From Arthrobacter terrae (lineage in GTDB: Bacteria > Actinomycetota > Actinomycetes > Actinomycetales > Micrococcaceae), in contig NZ_JADNYM010000018.1 in NCBI RefSeq assembly GCF_015708085.1, positions 1-61,707 on the forward strand: DNA of 61,707 nucleotides. The letters are read 5' to 3'. The number at the start of each line of letters is the position of its first letter. Position 1 is the first letter of the stretch. Positions 52,089 through 61,707 of the stretch are shown in pieces. The position numbers and the translations under genes were made by a program. The notes under the pieces are model-generated. The model had not been told where the DNA came from. It was given only the letters and a program-made list of their open reading frames with translations, and searched no databases.

Positions 52089-52240
52089 GACTGGTCCTTA
52101 TCTATTGCGGGATAAACATGCGTGCGGGTCTGGCCCGTGGGCCTAGGCCAGGAGTTCTGCCGGGTGGTTTTCGACGGCGATCATTTCCACGACGGCCGGG
52201 GACAGGGACGCCGTAATTGGCTCGGCTCCGGCTGGCGCGC

Positions 52241-52624
52241 TCACAACGCGCCGCCGTTGGCTGCTGCGTAGTCCTCGGCGCTCAGCAGCGGGCCGTCGGC
52301 GCTGACGTCCACCTTGAAAAGCCAGCCGAGGCCGTACGGGTCTCCATTGACCAGCGCGGGATCGTCGATGACGGCGCTATTGACTTCCGTGATCTCCCCG
52401 CTGACGGGCGCGAACAGTTCCGAGACGGATTTAGTGGATTCAATTTCACCACACGGCTCGCCCGCGGTGATGGTGGCGCCAACCTCGGGCAGGTCGACGT
52501 AGACGATGTCTCCGAGTGCGTCTGTGGCCACGGCGCTCACGCCGACCGTGGCGTGCGCTGATCCATTGCGCGCAATCCATTCGTGTTCTGCGGAGTACTG
52601 CAGCCCTGGTACTACCTTGCTCAT
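52241..52624 (-). CDS. gcvH: Glycine cleavage system H protein, gcv-operon copy
   Basis: 127 aa. Lipoyl-Lys65 in GEIESTKSVSELFAPVSGEI; N-terminal GLQYSAEHEWIAR. It is clearly paralogous to, but different from, the copy at 24003. Located between gcvT and sdaA, so it should be the partner of the GcvP and GcvT encoded here. Confidence 0.95.
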   Translation of the reverse strand: MSKVVPGLQYSAEHEWIARNGSAHATVGVSAVATDALGDIVYVDLPEVGATITAGEPCGEIESTKSVSELFAPVSGEITEVNSAVIDDPALVNGDPYGLGWLFKVDVSADGPLLSAEDYAAANGGAL

Positions 52625-52683
52625 GATGTCTTCTTTCGCTAAAAGTGCGCAGCTACGGCAGAACCGGGCCCGCCGGCGATGGT

Positions 52684-53844
52684 TTACTTTTCCCGCTTGT
52701 AGAAGGGCAGGTCCACAACTTTGAAGGGTTCGGCTTTGCCGCGCAGATCCACGCTCAGCTCGGTGCCGGGCATTATGTGTTCGACGTCGACATAGGCCAG
52801 AGCCACCGGGTAGCCGAGCGTGGGGCTCAGGGCTCCGGACGTGACTTCTCCGACGACGGCCCCGTCCAGTGTGACGGGGTAATGCGAGCGTCCCGCGCGG
52901 CGGCCCATTCCCTGCAGCCCGACCAGCCTGCGCCCGGTGGTTTTACCGGCGCCGCTGGCTTTCTTTGCCTCCAGCGCCGGGCGGCCGACAAAGTCCGATT
53001 CCTTGGAGAGCGCGACGACCGGTCCGAGGCCGGCCGAATACGGGTCACCGTCGATACTGAGCTCGTTGCCGTAGAGCGGCATTCCGGCCTCCAGACGCAG
53101 CGAATCACGGCAGGCGAGGCCGGCCGGAATCAGCTTTTCGCCGCCGGCCGCGAGCAGTGCCTTCCACAATGCCGGGGCCTGGGCATTGGGAATGTACAGC
53201 TCGAAGCCATCCTCGCCGGTGTAGCCGGTGCGGGCAAGAAGTACATCCATGAGGCCGCTGCCGCCTTCTGTGCCGCCACCTGCCTGTACCTGCACGTTGG
53301 TGCTGGCATAGTACTTAAGACCGCGCACGGTATCGGCTTGTTCGGCCGGGACCAGTGTCAACAGAATCGCCTCGGCGTCCGGGCCCTGCAATGCAATCAG
53401 TGAGGTCGCTGCGGACTGGTCCTGCACGAGGACGTCGAATCCGGCCGAGCGCTGTGCCAGTTCCCGGGCCACCACCTCGGCGTTCCCCGCGTTCGGCACC
53501 ACCAGGTAGTTGTCCGCGGAACGGCGGTAGCTGATCAGATCGTCAATGATGCCGCCATCGGCATTGCAGATCAGCGAGTATTTGGCCTTCCCGTCCACAA
53601 CGGCGGAGAGCTTCCCCACCAGGGCAAAATCCAGAAACGCTCCGGTATCCGGGCCGGTAACCTGGACTTCGCCCATGTGGGAGAGATCAAAGAGCCCGGC
53701 CGATTTCCGCACGGCGTGGTGCTCGGCAAGTTCGCTGCTGTATTTGAGCGGCATCTGCCAGCCGCCAAAGTCGGTAAAGGACGCGCCCAGCTTTGCATGC
53801 TCGGCGTAGAGTGCGGTGTGCCGCGAAACAGTTGGTTCAGTCAT
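52684..53844 (-). CDS. gcvT: Aminomethyltransferase (glycine cleavage T protein)
   Basis: 386 aa. Transfers the methylene group from GcvH-bound aminomethyl to tetrahydrofolate, releasing ammonia. Text: FTDFGGWQMPLKYSS, GLFDLSHMGEVQV, CNADGGIIDDLISYR, GLACRDSLRLEAGMPLYGNE, and a C-terminal GEVTSGALSPTLGYPVALAYVD. Start ATG 53844 lies 5 bases after the gcvP stop; a GTG at 53853 would overlap it. Confidence 0.95.
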   Translation of the reverse strand: MTEPTVSRHTALYAEHAKLGASFTDFGGWQMPLKYSSELAEHHAVRKSAGLFDLSHMGEVQVTGPDTGAFLDFALVGKLSAVVDGKAKYSLICNADGGIIDDLISYRRSADNYLVVPNAGNAEVVARELAQRSAGFDVLVQDQSAATSLIALQGPDAEAILLTLVPAEQADTVRGLKYYASTNVQVQAGGGTEGGSGLMDVLLARTGYTGEDGFELYIPNAQAPALWKALLAAGGEKLIPAGLACRDSLRLEAGMPLYGNELSIDGDPYSAGLGPVVALSKESDFVGRPALEAKKASGAGKTTGRRLVGLQGMGRRAGRSHYPVTLDGAVVGEVTSGALSPTLGYPVALAYVDVEHIMPGTELSVDLRGKAEPFKVVDLPFYKREK

Positions 53845-53849
53845 GACGG

Positions 53850-56855
<3,006 letters not shown>

Positions 56856-57311
56856 GAGGAACTCCAAGGTTGGCCGACGCCAAAAGACGCCGGATGCGGA
56901 CCGAGTTCCTCCCCGCTCTGTATTGGACCTGAGAGTTTCCGCGGGAATCTTCCGCTTGCACCGTCGGTGAGCCGGGGCTTTCGCCTGACTGCTTTCCAGA
57001 GTTGCCTTGCCGCAGCGGTACAGGTGCCTGAGAGATTCCTGGGGAGGATTTGCTCCTACGGCGCCTGCTGGGTGTTACACCGGCAGGACTCTCCCGCCGC
57101 AGTTCAAAGGCTATTAAATTGTGGTGATTCGGCTCACCAGTCTACCGGATGCAGTGCGGCTCGCAAAGCGGTGCGCGTTTGACTTTATTGCGTGAGCGAC
57201 AGCACACTGAAAACCCAGGCAGCCGCGGCCAAAGCGGCAACATCAACTCCGGGCAAGCCCCGCCACCGCCGCCCTTTTTGGCGCGCTTTATCCATTTTCA
57301 AGGGAAGTTCC
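56856..57311. other. Divergent regulatory region between gcvP and the glycine transporter
   Basis: 456 bases. The minus strand holds the tandem glycine riboswitch (56908-57100). Two promoters must lie around 57105-57180; no clear boxes seen. In-frame codons upstream of 57312 (from GTG 57192) could give the transporter a longer, basic N-terminus. Confidence 0.5.
56908..57100 (-). promoter_or_regulatory. Tandem glycine riboswitch upstream of gcvP
   Basis: On the minus strand two consecutive aptamers of the gcvT class are seen. The first has GGGAGAGTCC, GCCGTAGGAGCAAATCCTCC and CTCTCAGGCACC (57100 to about 57005). The second has AACTCTGGAAAGC, CACCGACGGTGCAAGC, and AAACTCTCAGGTCCAATACA followed by GAGCGGGG (about 57000 to 56908). 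These are the conserved glycine-binding cores with their linker. In actinobacteria glycine binding turns on gcv expression. About 50 bases separate it from the gcvP start. Confidence 0.92.
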
Positions 57312-58805
57312 ATGTCTGAAAGCACGACGGTTCAACCGCCGGTCCGCACCCCAGAGCCGGCCGCGGAAGGCCCGCATCTGACCCGCTCATTGTCCAACCG
57401 GCACATCCAACTGATCGCCATCGGCGGCGCTATCGGCACCGGCCTGTTCATGGGGTCCGGGAAAACCATCAGCCTTGCGGGCCCCTCGGTCATTTTCGTC
57501 TATATGATTATTGGCTTCATGCTCTTTTTCGTCATGCGCGCCATGGGGGAACTGCTGCTCTCCAACCTCAAATACAAGTCCTTCAGCGATTTCTCGGCTG
57601 ATCTGCTCGGCCCGTGGGTGGGATTCTTCACCGGCTGGACATACTGGTTCTGCTGGATTGTCACGGGCATCGCGGACATCATAGCGATCGCCGGTTACGT
57701 GCGGTTTTGGTGGCCCGCTGTTCCACTGTGGATTCCGGCGCTTGCCGCCATCGCTGTGTTGCTGGGGCTGAATCTCCCTACGGTTAAAGCCTTCGGGGAG
57801 ACGGAATTCTGGTTCGCTCTGGTCAAGATCGTCGCCATCGTCACGTTGATCATCGTGGGTCTGGTAATGATCTTCACCGCTTTCCACGCGCCCAGCGGTG
57901 AGCAGGCCGGCTTTACGAATCTGTGGAGCGACGGTGGTCTCTTCCCCACCGGGCCGATGGGTTTTGTGGCAGGGTTCCAGATTGCCGTGTTTGCCTTTGT
58001 CGGCATTGAACTGGTGGGCACCACCGCAGCCGAGGCCAAGGACCCGGAAAAGAATCTGCCCAAGGCCATTAACTCCATTCCGGTCCGCGTCATGCTCTTC
58101 TATGTCGTGGCGCTGATTGTCATTATCTCGGTGACACCGTGGCGGGAAATTACGGCGGACAAGAGCCCGTTCGTGGCCATGTTTTCGCTGGCGGGACTGC
58201 TCATTGCCGCAGGTATGATCAACTTCGTGGTCCTTACCAGTGCGGCCTCATCGGCAAATTCCGGTATCTACTCCACGTCGCGGATGGTGTTCGGGCTTGC
58301 GCAGGAGGGGGACGCCCCGCGGAAGTTCGGCAGACTCACCCGCAACCATGTGCCGGCCAACGCCCTCATCTTCTCCTGCATGTTCCTGCTCGCTGGGGTG
58401 GCGCTGCTTTACGCGGGTCAATCCATCATCGAGGCGTTCACGGTAGTGACGACCATCTCGGCCCTGCTGTTCATGTTCGTCTGGACCATCATCCTTCTCA
58501 GTTATCTGGTCTTCCGCAAACGGCGGCCGCACCTGCATACCGCGTCCAAATTTAAGATGCCCGGCGGTGTTGTCATGTGCTACGTGGTGCTGGCCTTCTT
58601 CGCGTTCATAATCTGGGCCCTGACGCAGCAGGCGGATACGCTGCAGGCTCTGCTGGTGACACCCATCTGGTTTGCGCTCCTGGCTGTGGCGTGGTTGATT
58701 ATCCGGCGCCGGCCCGGTCACCTGGCACGGTACGCGCGCTTCCAGGAGCAGCTGCAGTCGGACAAGAACGCCCTCGCAGACGCCCAGGCGCCTGCCGGGA
58801 ACTGA
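57312..58805 (+). CDS. cycA: Amino acid permease, CycA-like (D-serine/D-alanine/glycine transporter)
   Basis: 497 aa with 12 hydrophobic helices. APC-family signature RHIQLIAIGGAIGTGLFMGSGKTISLAGPS and VIFVYMIIGFMLFFVMRAMGELLLS, then FWFALVKIVAIVTLIIVG and FVGIELVGTTAAEAKDPEKNLPKAI. These fit the CycA/AapA branch. It should import glycine and small neutral amino acids with protons. Divergent from the gcv operon, which supports glycine as substrate. ATG 57312 is preferred because GGGAAG lies just upstream. Confidence 0.9.
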   Translation: MSESTTVQPPVRTPEPAAEGPHLTRSLSNRHIQLIAIGGAIGTGLFMGSGKTISLAGPSVIFVYMIIGFMLFFVMRAMGELLLSNLKYKSFSDFSADLLGPWVGFFTGWTYWFCWIVTGIADIIAIAGYVRFWWPAVPLWIPALAAIAVLLGLNLPTVKAFGETEFWFALVKIVAIVTLIIVGLVMIFTAFHAPSGEQAGFTNLWSDGGLFPTGPMGFVAGFQIAVFAFVGIELVGTTAAEAKDPEKNLPKAINSIPVRVMLFYVVALIVIISVTPWREITADKSPFVAMFSLAGLLIAAGMINFVVLTSAASSANSGIYSTSRMVFGLAQEGDAPRKFGRLTRNHVPANALIFSCMFLLAGVALLYAGQSIIEAFTVVTTISALLFMFVWTIILLSYLVFRKRRPHLHTASKFKMPGGVVMCYVVLAFFAFIIWALTQQADTLQALLVTPIWFALLAVAWLIIRRRPGHLARYARFQEQLQSDKNALADAQAPAGN

Positions 58806-58836
58806 AGTACGTTCGCACGCCCCCACCGGTCAGCAT

Positions 58837-58870
58837 TGGTGGCACCGCTATGCCCCTCTTGGCGCCACCA
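58837..58870. terminator. Hairpin between convergent cycA and MFS genes
   Basis: TGGTGGC (58837-58843) pairs with GCCACCA (58864-58870). A GGGGTC triplet repeat follows (58883-58900). No T run on the plus side; a weak terminator at best. Confidence 0.4.
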
Positions 58871-58922
58871 GTGCCGGCCAGCCGGGGTCGGGGTCGGGGT
58901 CTTCATTAGTGCGCTGCCGTTT

Positions 58923-60314
58923 TTAGGGCGCGGTTTTTTCCCTGCTGCGCAGCCAGCTCTCGATTTCCTCCAGGCTGCGGCCTTTCGTTTCGGGTACCAG
59001 CTTAACGGCGAAGAACCAGCCCAGGGCACAGATCACCGCGTACAGCCAGAACACCGGAGATTTCCCGAGACTGTGGAACAGGGACAGGAACGTCAGCGAA
59101 ACGATGAAGTTCATCCCCCAGTTGCACAGCAAGGTGGTACTCATCGCCGAGCCTCTGATGCTTAGCGGGTACAGCTCCGATGGCAGGACAAAGACGACGA
59201 CGCCGACGCTCACCGCGAAAGCGGCGATGTAGACGGCCACGCAGATGATGGCGATCCAGCCCGCGGAGGCCGGCAGCGGATCCGGCAGCAAAACCAGTCC
59301 CAAAACCAGAAGGCTTAACGTCATGATGGCAAAGCCGATCATCAGCAGCAGCCGACGGCCCACCCTGTCCACCAGAGACATCCCTACCAGCGTCATCACC
59401 ACGTTCACGGCTCCCACTCCGGCGGTTGCCAGAATGGCCGCTGATGGCCCCAGACCCGTGGCATTGAAGATCGTGGGAGCATAGTAGATAACGGTGTTGA
59501 TGCCGCTGGCCTGGCCGATCACCGAGACACCGATGCCGGCGATGAGCGCCGGGCGCACCCAGGGTTTGGCCAGGTCACGGAGCGTGGACTTATGCTGTTG
59601 CTCGGATTTGGTCCGTCGGATATCCCCCAGCTCCGCGGCCGCAATGCGGGGACCGCGCAGCCGCAGCAGCACGGCCTTGGCCTCCTCGATCCGGCCTTTT
59701 TCCACTAGCCAGCGCGGAGTTTCCGGCAGGAACAGCATGCCGATGCCCAATGCAGCCGACGGAATCAGTGCCAGGCCGAACATCCAGCGCCAGCCGCCGT
59801 CGTAGGCGAAGGCCGCGTTCGTCAGGTATGCGACCAGGATGCCAATGGTGATCATCAGTTGGTTAAACGAAACCAGCTTGCCTCGGATGGCCGGTGGCGC
59901 CGCCTCGGCAATGAACAGCGGCACCAGGACGGAGGCGGCGCCCACGGCGATGCCCAGGATCACGCGGGCGGTGATGAGCGTTTCCACGTTCGGGGAAAGC
60001 GCCGCCACGATGGCGCCGATGGCAAAGACCGCTGCAGCCCCGGTGATGCATAAACGACGGCCGATTTTGTCCGCCAGCGGTCCGCACGCGATGGCGCCGA
60101 CCATGGCGCCGATCAGCAGCGAGCTCACCACGACGCCCTCGGAAAGCGGATCCAGGTGGAATTCGTCGCCGATGAACAGCAGCGCACCGGAAATGACGCC
60201 GGTGTCGTAGCCGAAGAGCAGACCGCCCAGCGCCGCAATAATACTGACCGCGTAGACCAGTGCGCGGGATCCCTCCTTGTCCGCAGGTTGTTGCCGGGCT
60301 TGCTGCTGACTCAT
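58923..60314 (-). CDS. Sugar-porter-family MFS transporter
   Basis: 463 aa, 12 hydrophobic helices. Sugar-porter signatures: GGLLFGYDTGVISGALLFI (helix 1), PLADKIGRRLCI (loop 2-3), PETPRWLVEKGR after helix 6, QASGINTVIYYAPTIF (helix 7), LVDRVGRRLLLMIG (loop 8-9), and PETKGRSLEEIESWL at the end. It should import a hexose, pentose or polyol with protons; the substrate cannot be named. Encoded alone. Confidence 0.94.
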   Translation of the reverse strand: MSQQQARQQPADKEGSRALVYAVSIIAALGGLLFGYDTGVISGALLFIGDEFHLDPLSEGVVVSSLLIGAMVGAIACGPLADKIGRRLCITGAAAVFAIGAIVAALSPNVETLITARVILGIAVGAASVLVPLFIAEAAPPAIRGKLVSFNQLMITIGILVAYLTNAAFAYDGGWRWMFGLALIPSAALGIGMLFLPETPRWLVEKGRIEEAKAVLLRLRGPRIAAAELGDIRRTKSEQQHKSTLRDLAKPWVRPALIAGIGVSVIGQASGINTVIYYAPTIFNATGLGPSAAILATAGVGAVNVVMTLVGMSLVDRVGRRLLLMIGFAIMTLSLLVLGLVLLPDPLPASAGWIAIICVAVYIAAFAVSVGVVVFVLPSELYPLSIRGSAMSTTLLCNWGMNFIVSLTFLSLFHSLGKSPVFWLYAVICALGWFFAVKLVPETKGRSLEEIESWLRSREKTAP

Positions 60315-60583
60315 GTAAAACTCGTTCCCTCGATGCCGGGTGTGCGCATTTCACTCTATCCCCGGCACCCGGGGGGCAACAGATGGGCACTGACACCGAC
60401 GCTTCTTGGCTTCATGCCGATGGCAACGTCGATGATGCGTCGTTGTTACACCAGCAACGTCGCCAAGTTCTCGGCAAAGAGCATTGCGCCTTGACCCGTG
60501 GCAGGAGCACAGTTGCAGCATGTTCGAACGCAGCATCATCAACCGGCCGGCGCTTGGTTTGGCCACCTGATGAAAACACGCAG
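60315..60583. other. Intergenic region upstream of the nickel/cobalt transporter
   Basis: 269 bases between divergent genes. GATGATGC (60430-60437) and GCATCATC (60533-60540) are inverted copies about 100 bases apart. No recognised nickel-responsive operator or cobalamin riboswitch. Confidence 0.35.
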
Positions 60584-61707
60584 ATGAGCACCATGGAACG
60601 GGCTGCAGGGTCCCGGATCGGTCGTATCCGGCGGGCCCTGACTCCCCGGGAATGGGCGTCGATCGCCGCAATGGCTGGTTTCGTGGCCTTCCTGCACCTG
60701 GTGGGATGGGGCGTATTGGCGGGCATAGTGGAACCGGAACATCTGCAGACGGGGCCGGCCGCCGTTTTCGGGCTCGGCCTGGGCATCACCGCCTATACCC
60801 TGGGCCTGCGGCATGCCTTCGACGCCGATCACATTGCCGCCATTGACAACACCACCCGCAAGTTGATGAACGACGGGAAAAGGCCGCTATCCGTCGGGTT
60901 CTGGTTCTCCCTGGGGCATTCCAGCATCGTCTTCGGCCTTTGTCTGCTGCTGGCCATGGGCGTGCGGGCTTTGGCGGCCCAGATGGAGAGCGATTCCTCC
61001 ACCGTGCCCGCGGTGCTGGCACTTATCGGGACCGGTGTCTCAGGAATCTTTCTCTACATCATCGGAATCATCAACCTGGTGATCCTGCTGGGCATTGTGA
61101 AAATCTTCCGCGGGATGCGGCACGGCCAGCTCGACGAGCCGGCGCTGGAGGAACAGCTGAACAAGCGCGGCCTGATGAACCGGCTGTTCGGCAGCGTGAA
61201 CCGGCTAGTCACCCGTCCCTGGCAGATGTACGTCGTCGGTCTGCTCTTCGGCCTGGGTTTCGATACGGCCACGGAGGTCTCCCTACTGGTGCTGGCCGGC
61301 GGTGCGGCTGCGTTTTCGCTGCCCTGGTACGCCATTCTGACCCTGCCGGTGCTCTTCGCCGCCGGAATGAGTCTGCTCGACGCGCTGGACGGATGCTTTA
61401 TGAACTTCGCGTACGGGTGGGCGTTCTCCAAGCCCGTCCGAAAGATCTACTACAACCTCGTGATCACCGGACTCTCTGTGGCCGTGGCCCTGATTATTGG
61501 TTCCATCGAGCTCATCTCGATCCTTGTGGACAAAACCGGGATCCGGACCGGTCCGCTGGCGGCCATCGGTGGTTTGGATCTGAACAACGTCGGTTACGCT
61601 ATTGTGGCCATTTTCGTGCTCGCCTGGATCATCGCCGTCGGCATCTGGAAGTTTGGCCGGATCGAAGAAAAGTGGACCACGGAGATGCAGCGTCCGGGAG
61701 CAGCGGA
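60584..61707 (+). CDS. NiCoT-family nickel/cobalt transporter (HoxN/NixA type), cut by right edge
   Basis: At least 374 aa; the stop lies beyond the window. Key motif in helix 2: LGLRHAFDADHIAAIDNTTR, the HX4DH metal-selectivity signature. The second signature is GFWFSLGHSSIVF, the third is GLLFGLGFDTATEVSLL, and later LFAAGMSLLDALDGCFMNFAY. Helices 1-8 of the usual 8-TM fold are present. It moves Ni2+ or Co2+ into the cell with high affinity; which metal cannot be read from the sequence. ATG 60584 or 60593; neither has a good ribosome site. Confidence 0.94.
   Translation, partial: MSTMERAAGSRIGRIRRALTPREWASIAAMAGFVAFLHLVGWGVLAGIVEPEHLQTGPAAVFGLGLGITAYTLGLRHAFDADHIAAIDNTTRKLMNDGKRPLSVGFWFSLGHSSIVFGLCLLLAMGVRALAAQMESDSSTVPAVLALIGTGVSGIFLYIIGIINLVILLGIVKIFRGMRHGQLDEPALEEQLNKRGLMNRLFGSVNRLVTRPWQMYVVGLLFGLGFDTATEVSLLVLAGGAAAFSLPWYAILTLPVLFAAGMSLLDALDGCFMNFAYGWAFSKPVRKIYYNLVITGLSVAVALIIGSIELISILVDKTGIRTGPLAAIGGLDLNNVGYAIVAIFVLAWIIAVGIWKFGRIEEKWTTEMQRPGAA

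Noticed and set aside
58883-58900. GGGGTC repeat as a meaningful element
   Set aside because: Three short copies in a GC-rich convergent gap; too simple to interpret.

Overview
The window comes from a high-GC actinobacterium, most likely of the Micrococcaceae (Arthrobacter and relatives). Evidence: a mycothione reductase gene; a PASTA kinase together with a GarA-type FHA protein; an Rv2175c-type DNA-binding protein; a DUF222/13E12 gene; and two gene blocks laid out much as in Mycobacterium tuberculosis. No IS element and no CRISPR array is visible.

Layout. (1) 1-844: 5' part of a DUF222/HNH gene running off the left edge. (2) 1137-14665: a block like the M. tuberculosis Rv2173-Rv2187 neighbourhood: lipoprotein, polyprenyl diphosphate synthase, Rv2175c-type protein, LysM/lytic transglycosylase, PASTA kinase, class II DAHP synthase, PlsC-like acyltransferase, alpha/beta hydrolase, membrane protein, ROK kinase, long-chain acyl-CoA ligase. 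(3) 14687-19855: mycothione reductase and pyruvate carboxylase. (4) 20244-24389: an orphan ParA-like ATPase, then an Rv1830-to-Rv1826-like series on the minus strand: MerR regulator, bifunctional nuclease, FtsR, GarA, GcvH. (5) 24635-26038: a flavin monooxygenase, ending in a strong terminator.

(6) 26113-33278 is a 7.1-kb integrated element bounded by a perfect 48-bp direct repeat, which is the 3' part of tRNA-Pro(GGG). The intact tRNA is at 33237-33310. The element carries a PD-(D/E)xK-like nuclease and a large P-loop NTPase, separated by what looks like a one-base frameshift in a G5 run; an AbiEi/AbiEii antitoxin-toxin pair; and a decayed tyrosine integrase. It looks like a small defence island and is the most unusual part of the window.

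(7) 33570-41127 (minus): the usual actinobacterial run parA-scpA-scpB-rluB-tyrA-cmk-der, tightly packed with stop/start overlaps. (8) 41354-43804: ABC ATPase and DUF6297-type permease. (9) 43966-48723: a formamide/formate group: molybdopterin FdhF/YdeP-type oxidoreductase, AmiS/UreI channel, FmdB zinc ribbon, formamidase. (10) 48906-50348: lipase maturation factor family protein. (11) 50691-58805: glycine and serine catabolism: gcvP-gcvT-gcvH-sdaA behind a tandem glycine riboswitch, with a divergent CycA-type glycine transporter. (12) 58923-61707: a sugar-porter MFS gene and a NiCoT nickel/cobalt transporter cut by the right edge.

Functional links. The kinase (5093) has two classical substrate families nearby: GarA with its ETT motif (23427) and the Rv2175c-type protein (2964). 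GarA controls 2-oxoglutarate metabolism in mycobacteria, so signalling and central metabolism are encoded close together. Two gcvH paralogues are present, one in the garA cluster and one in the riboswitch-controlled gcv operon. The formamide group encodes amide entry, hydrolysis to formate and ammonia, and possibly formate oxidation. All calls rest on reading the sequence and on knowledge of the families; no database search was run.
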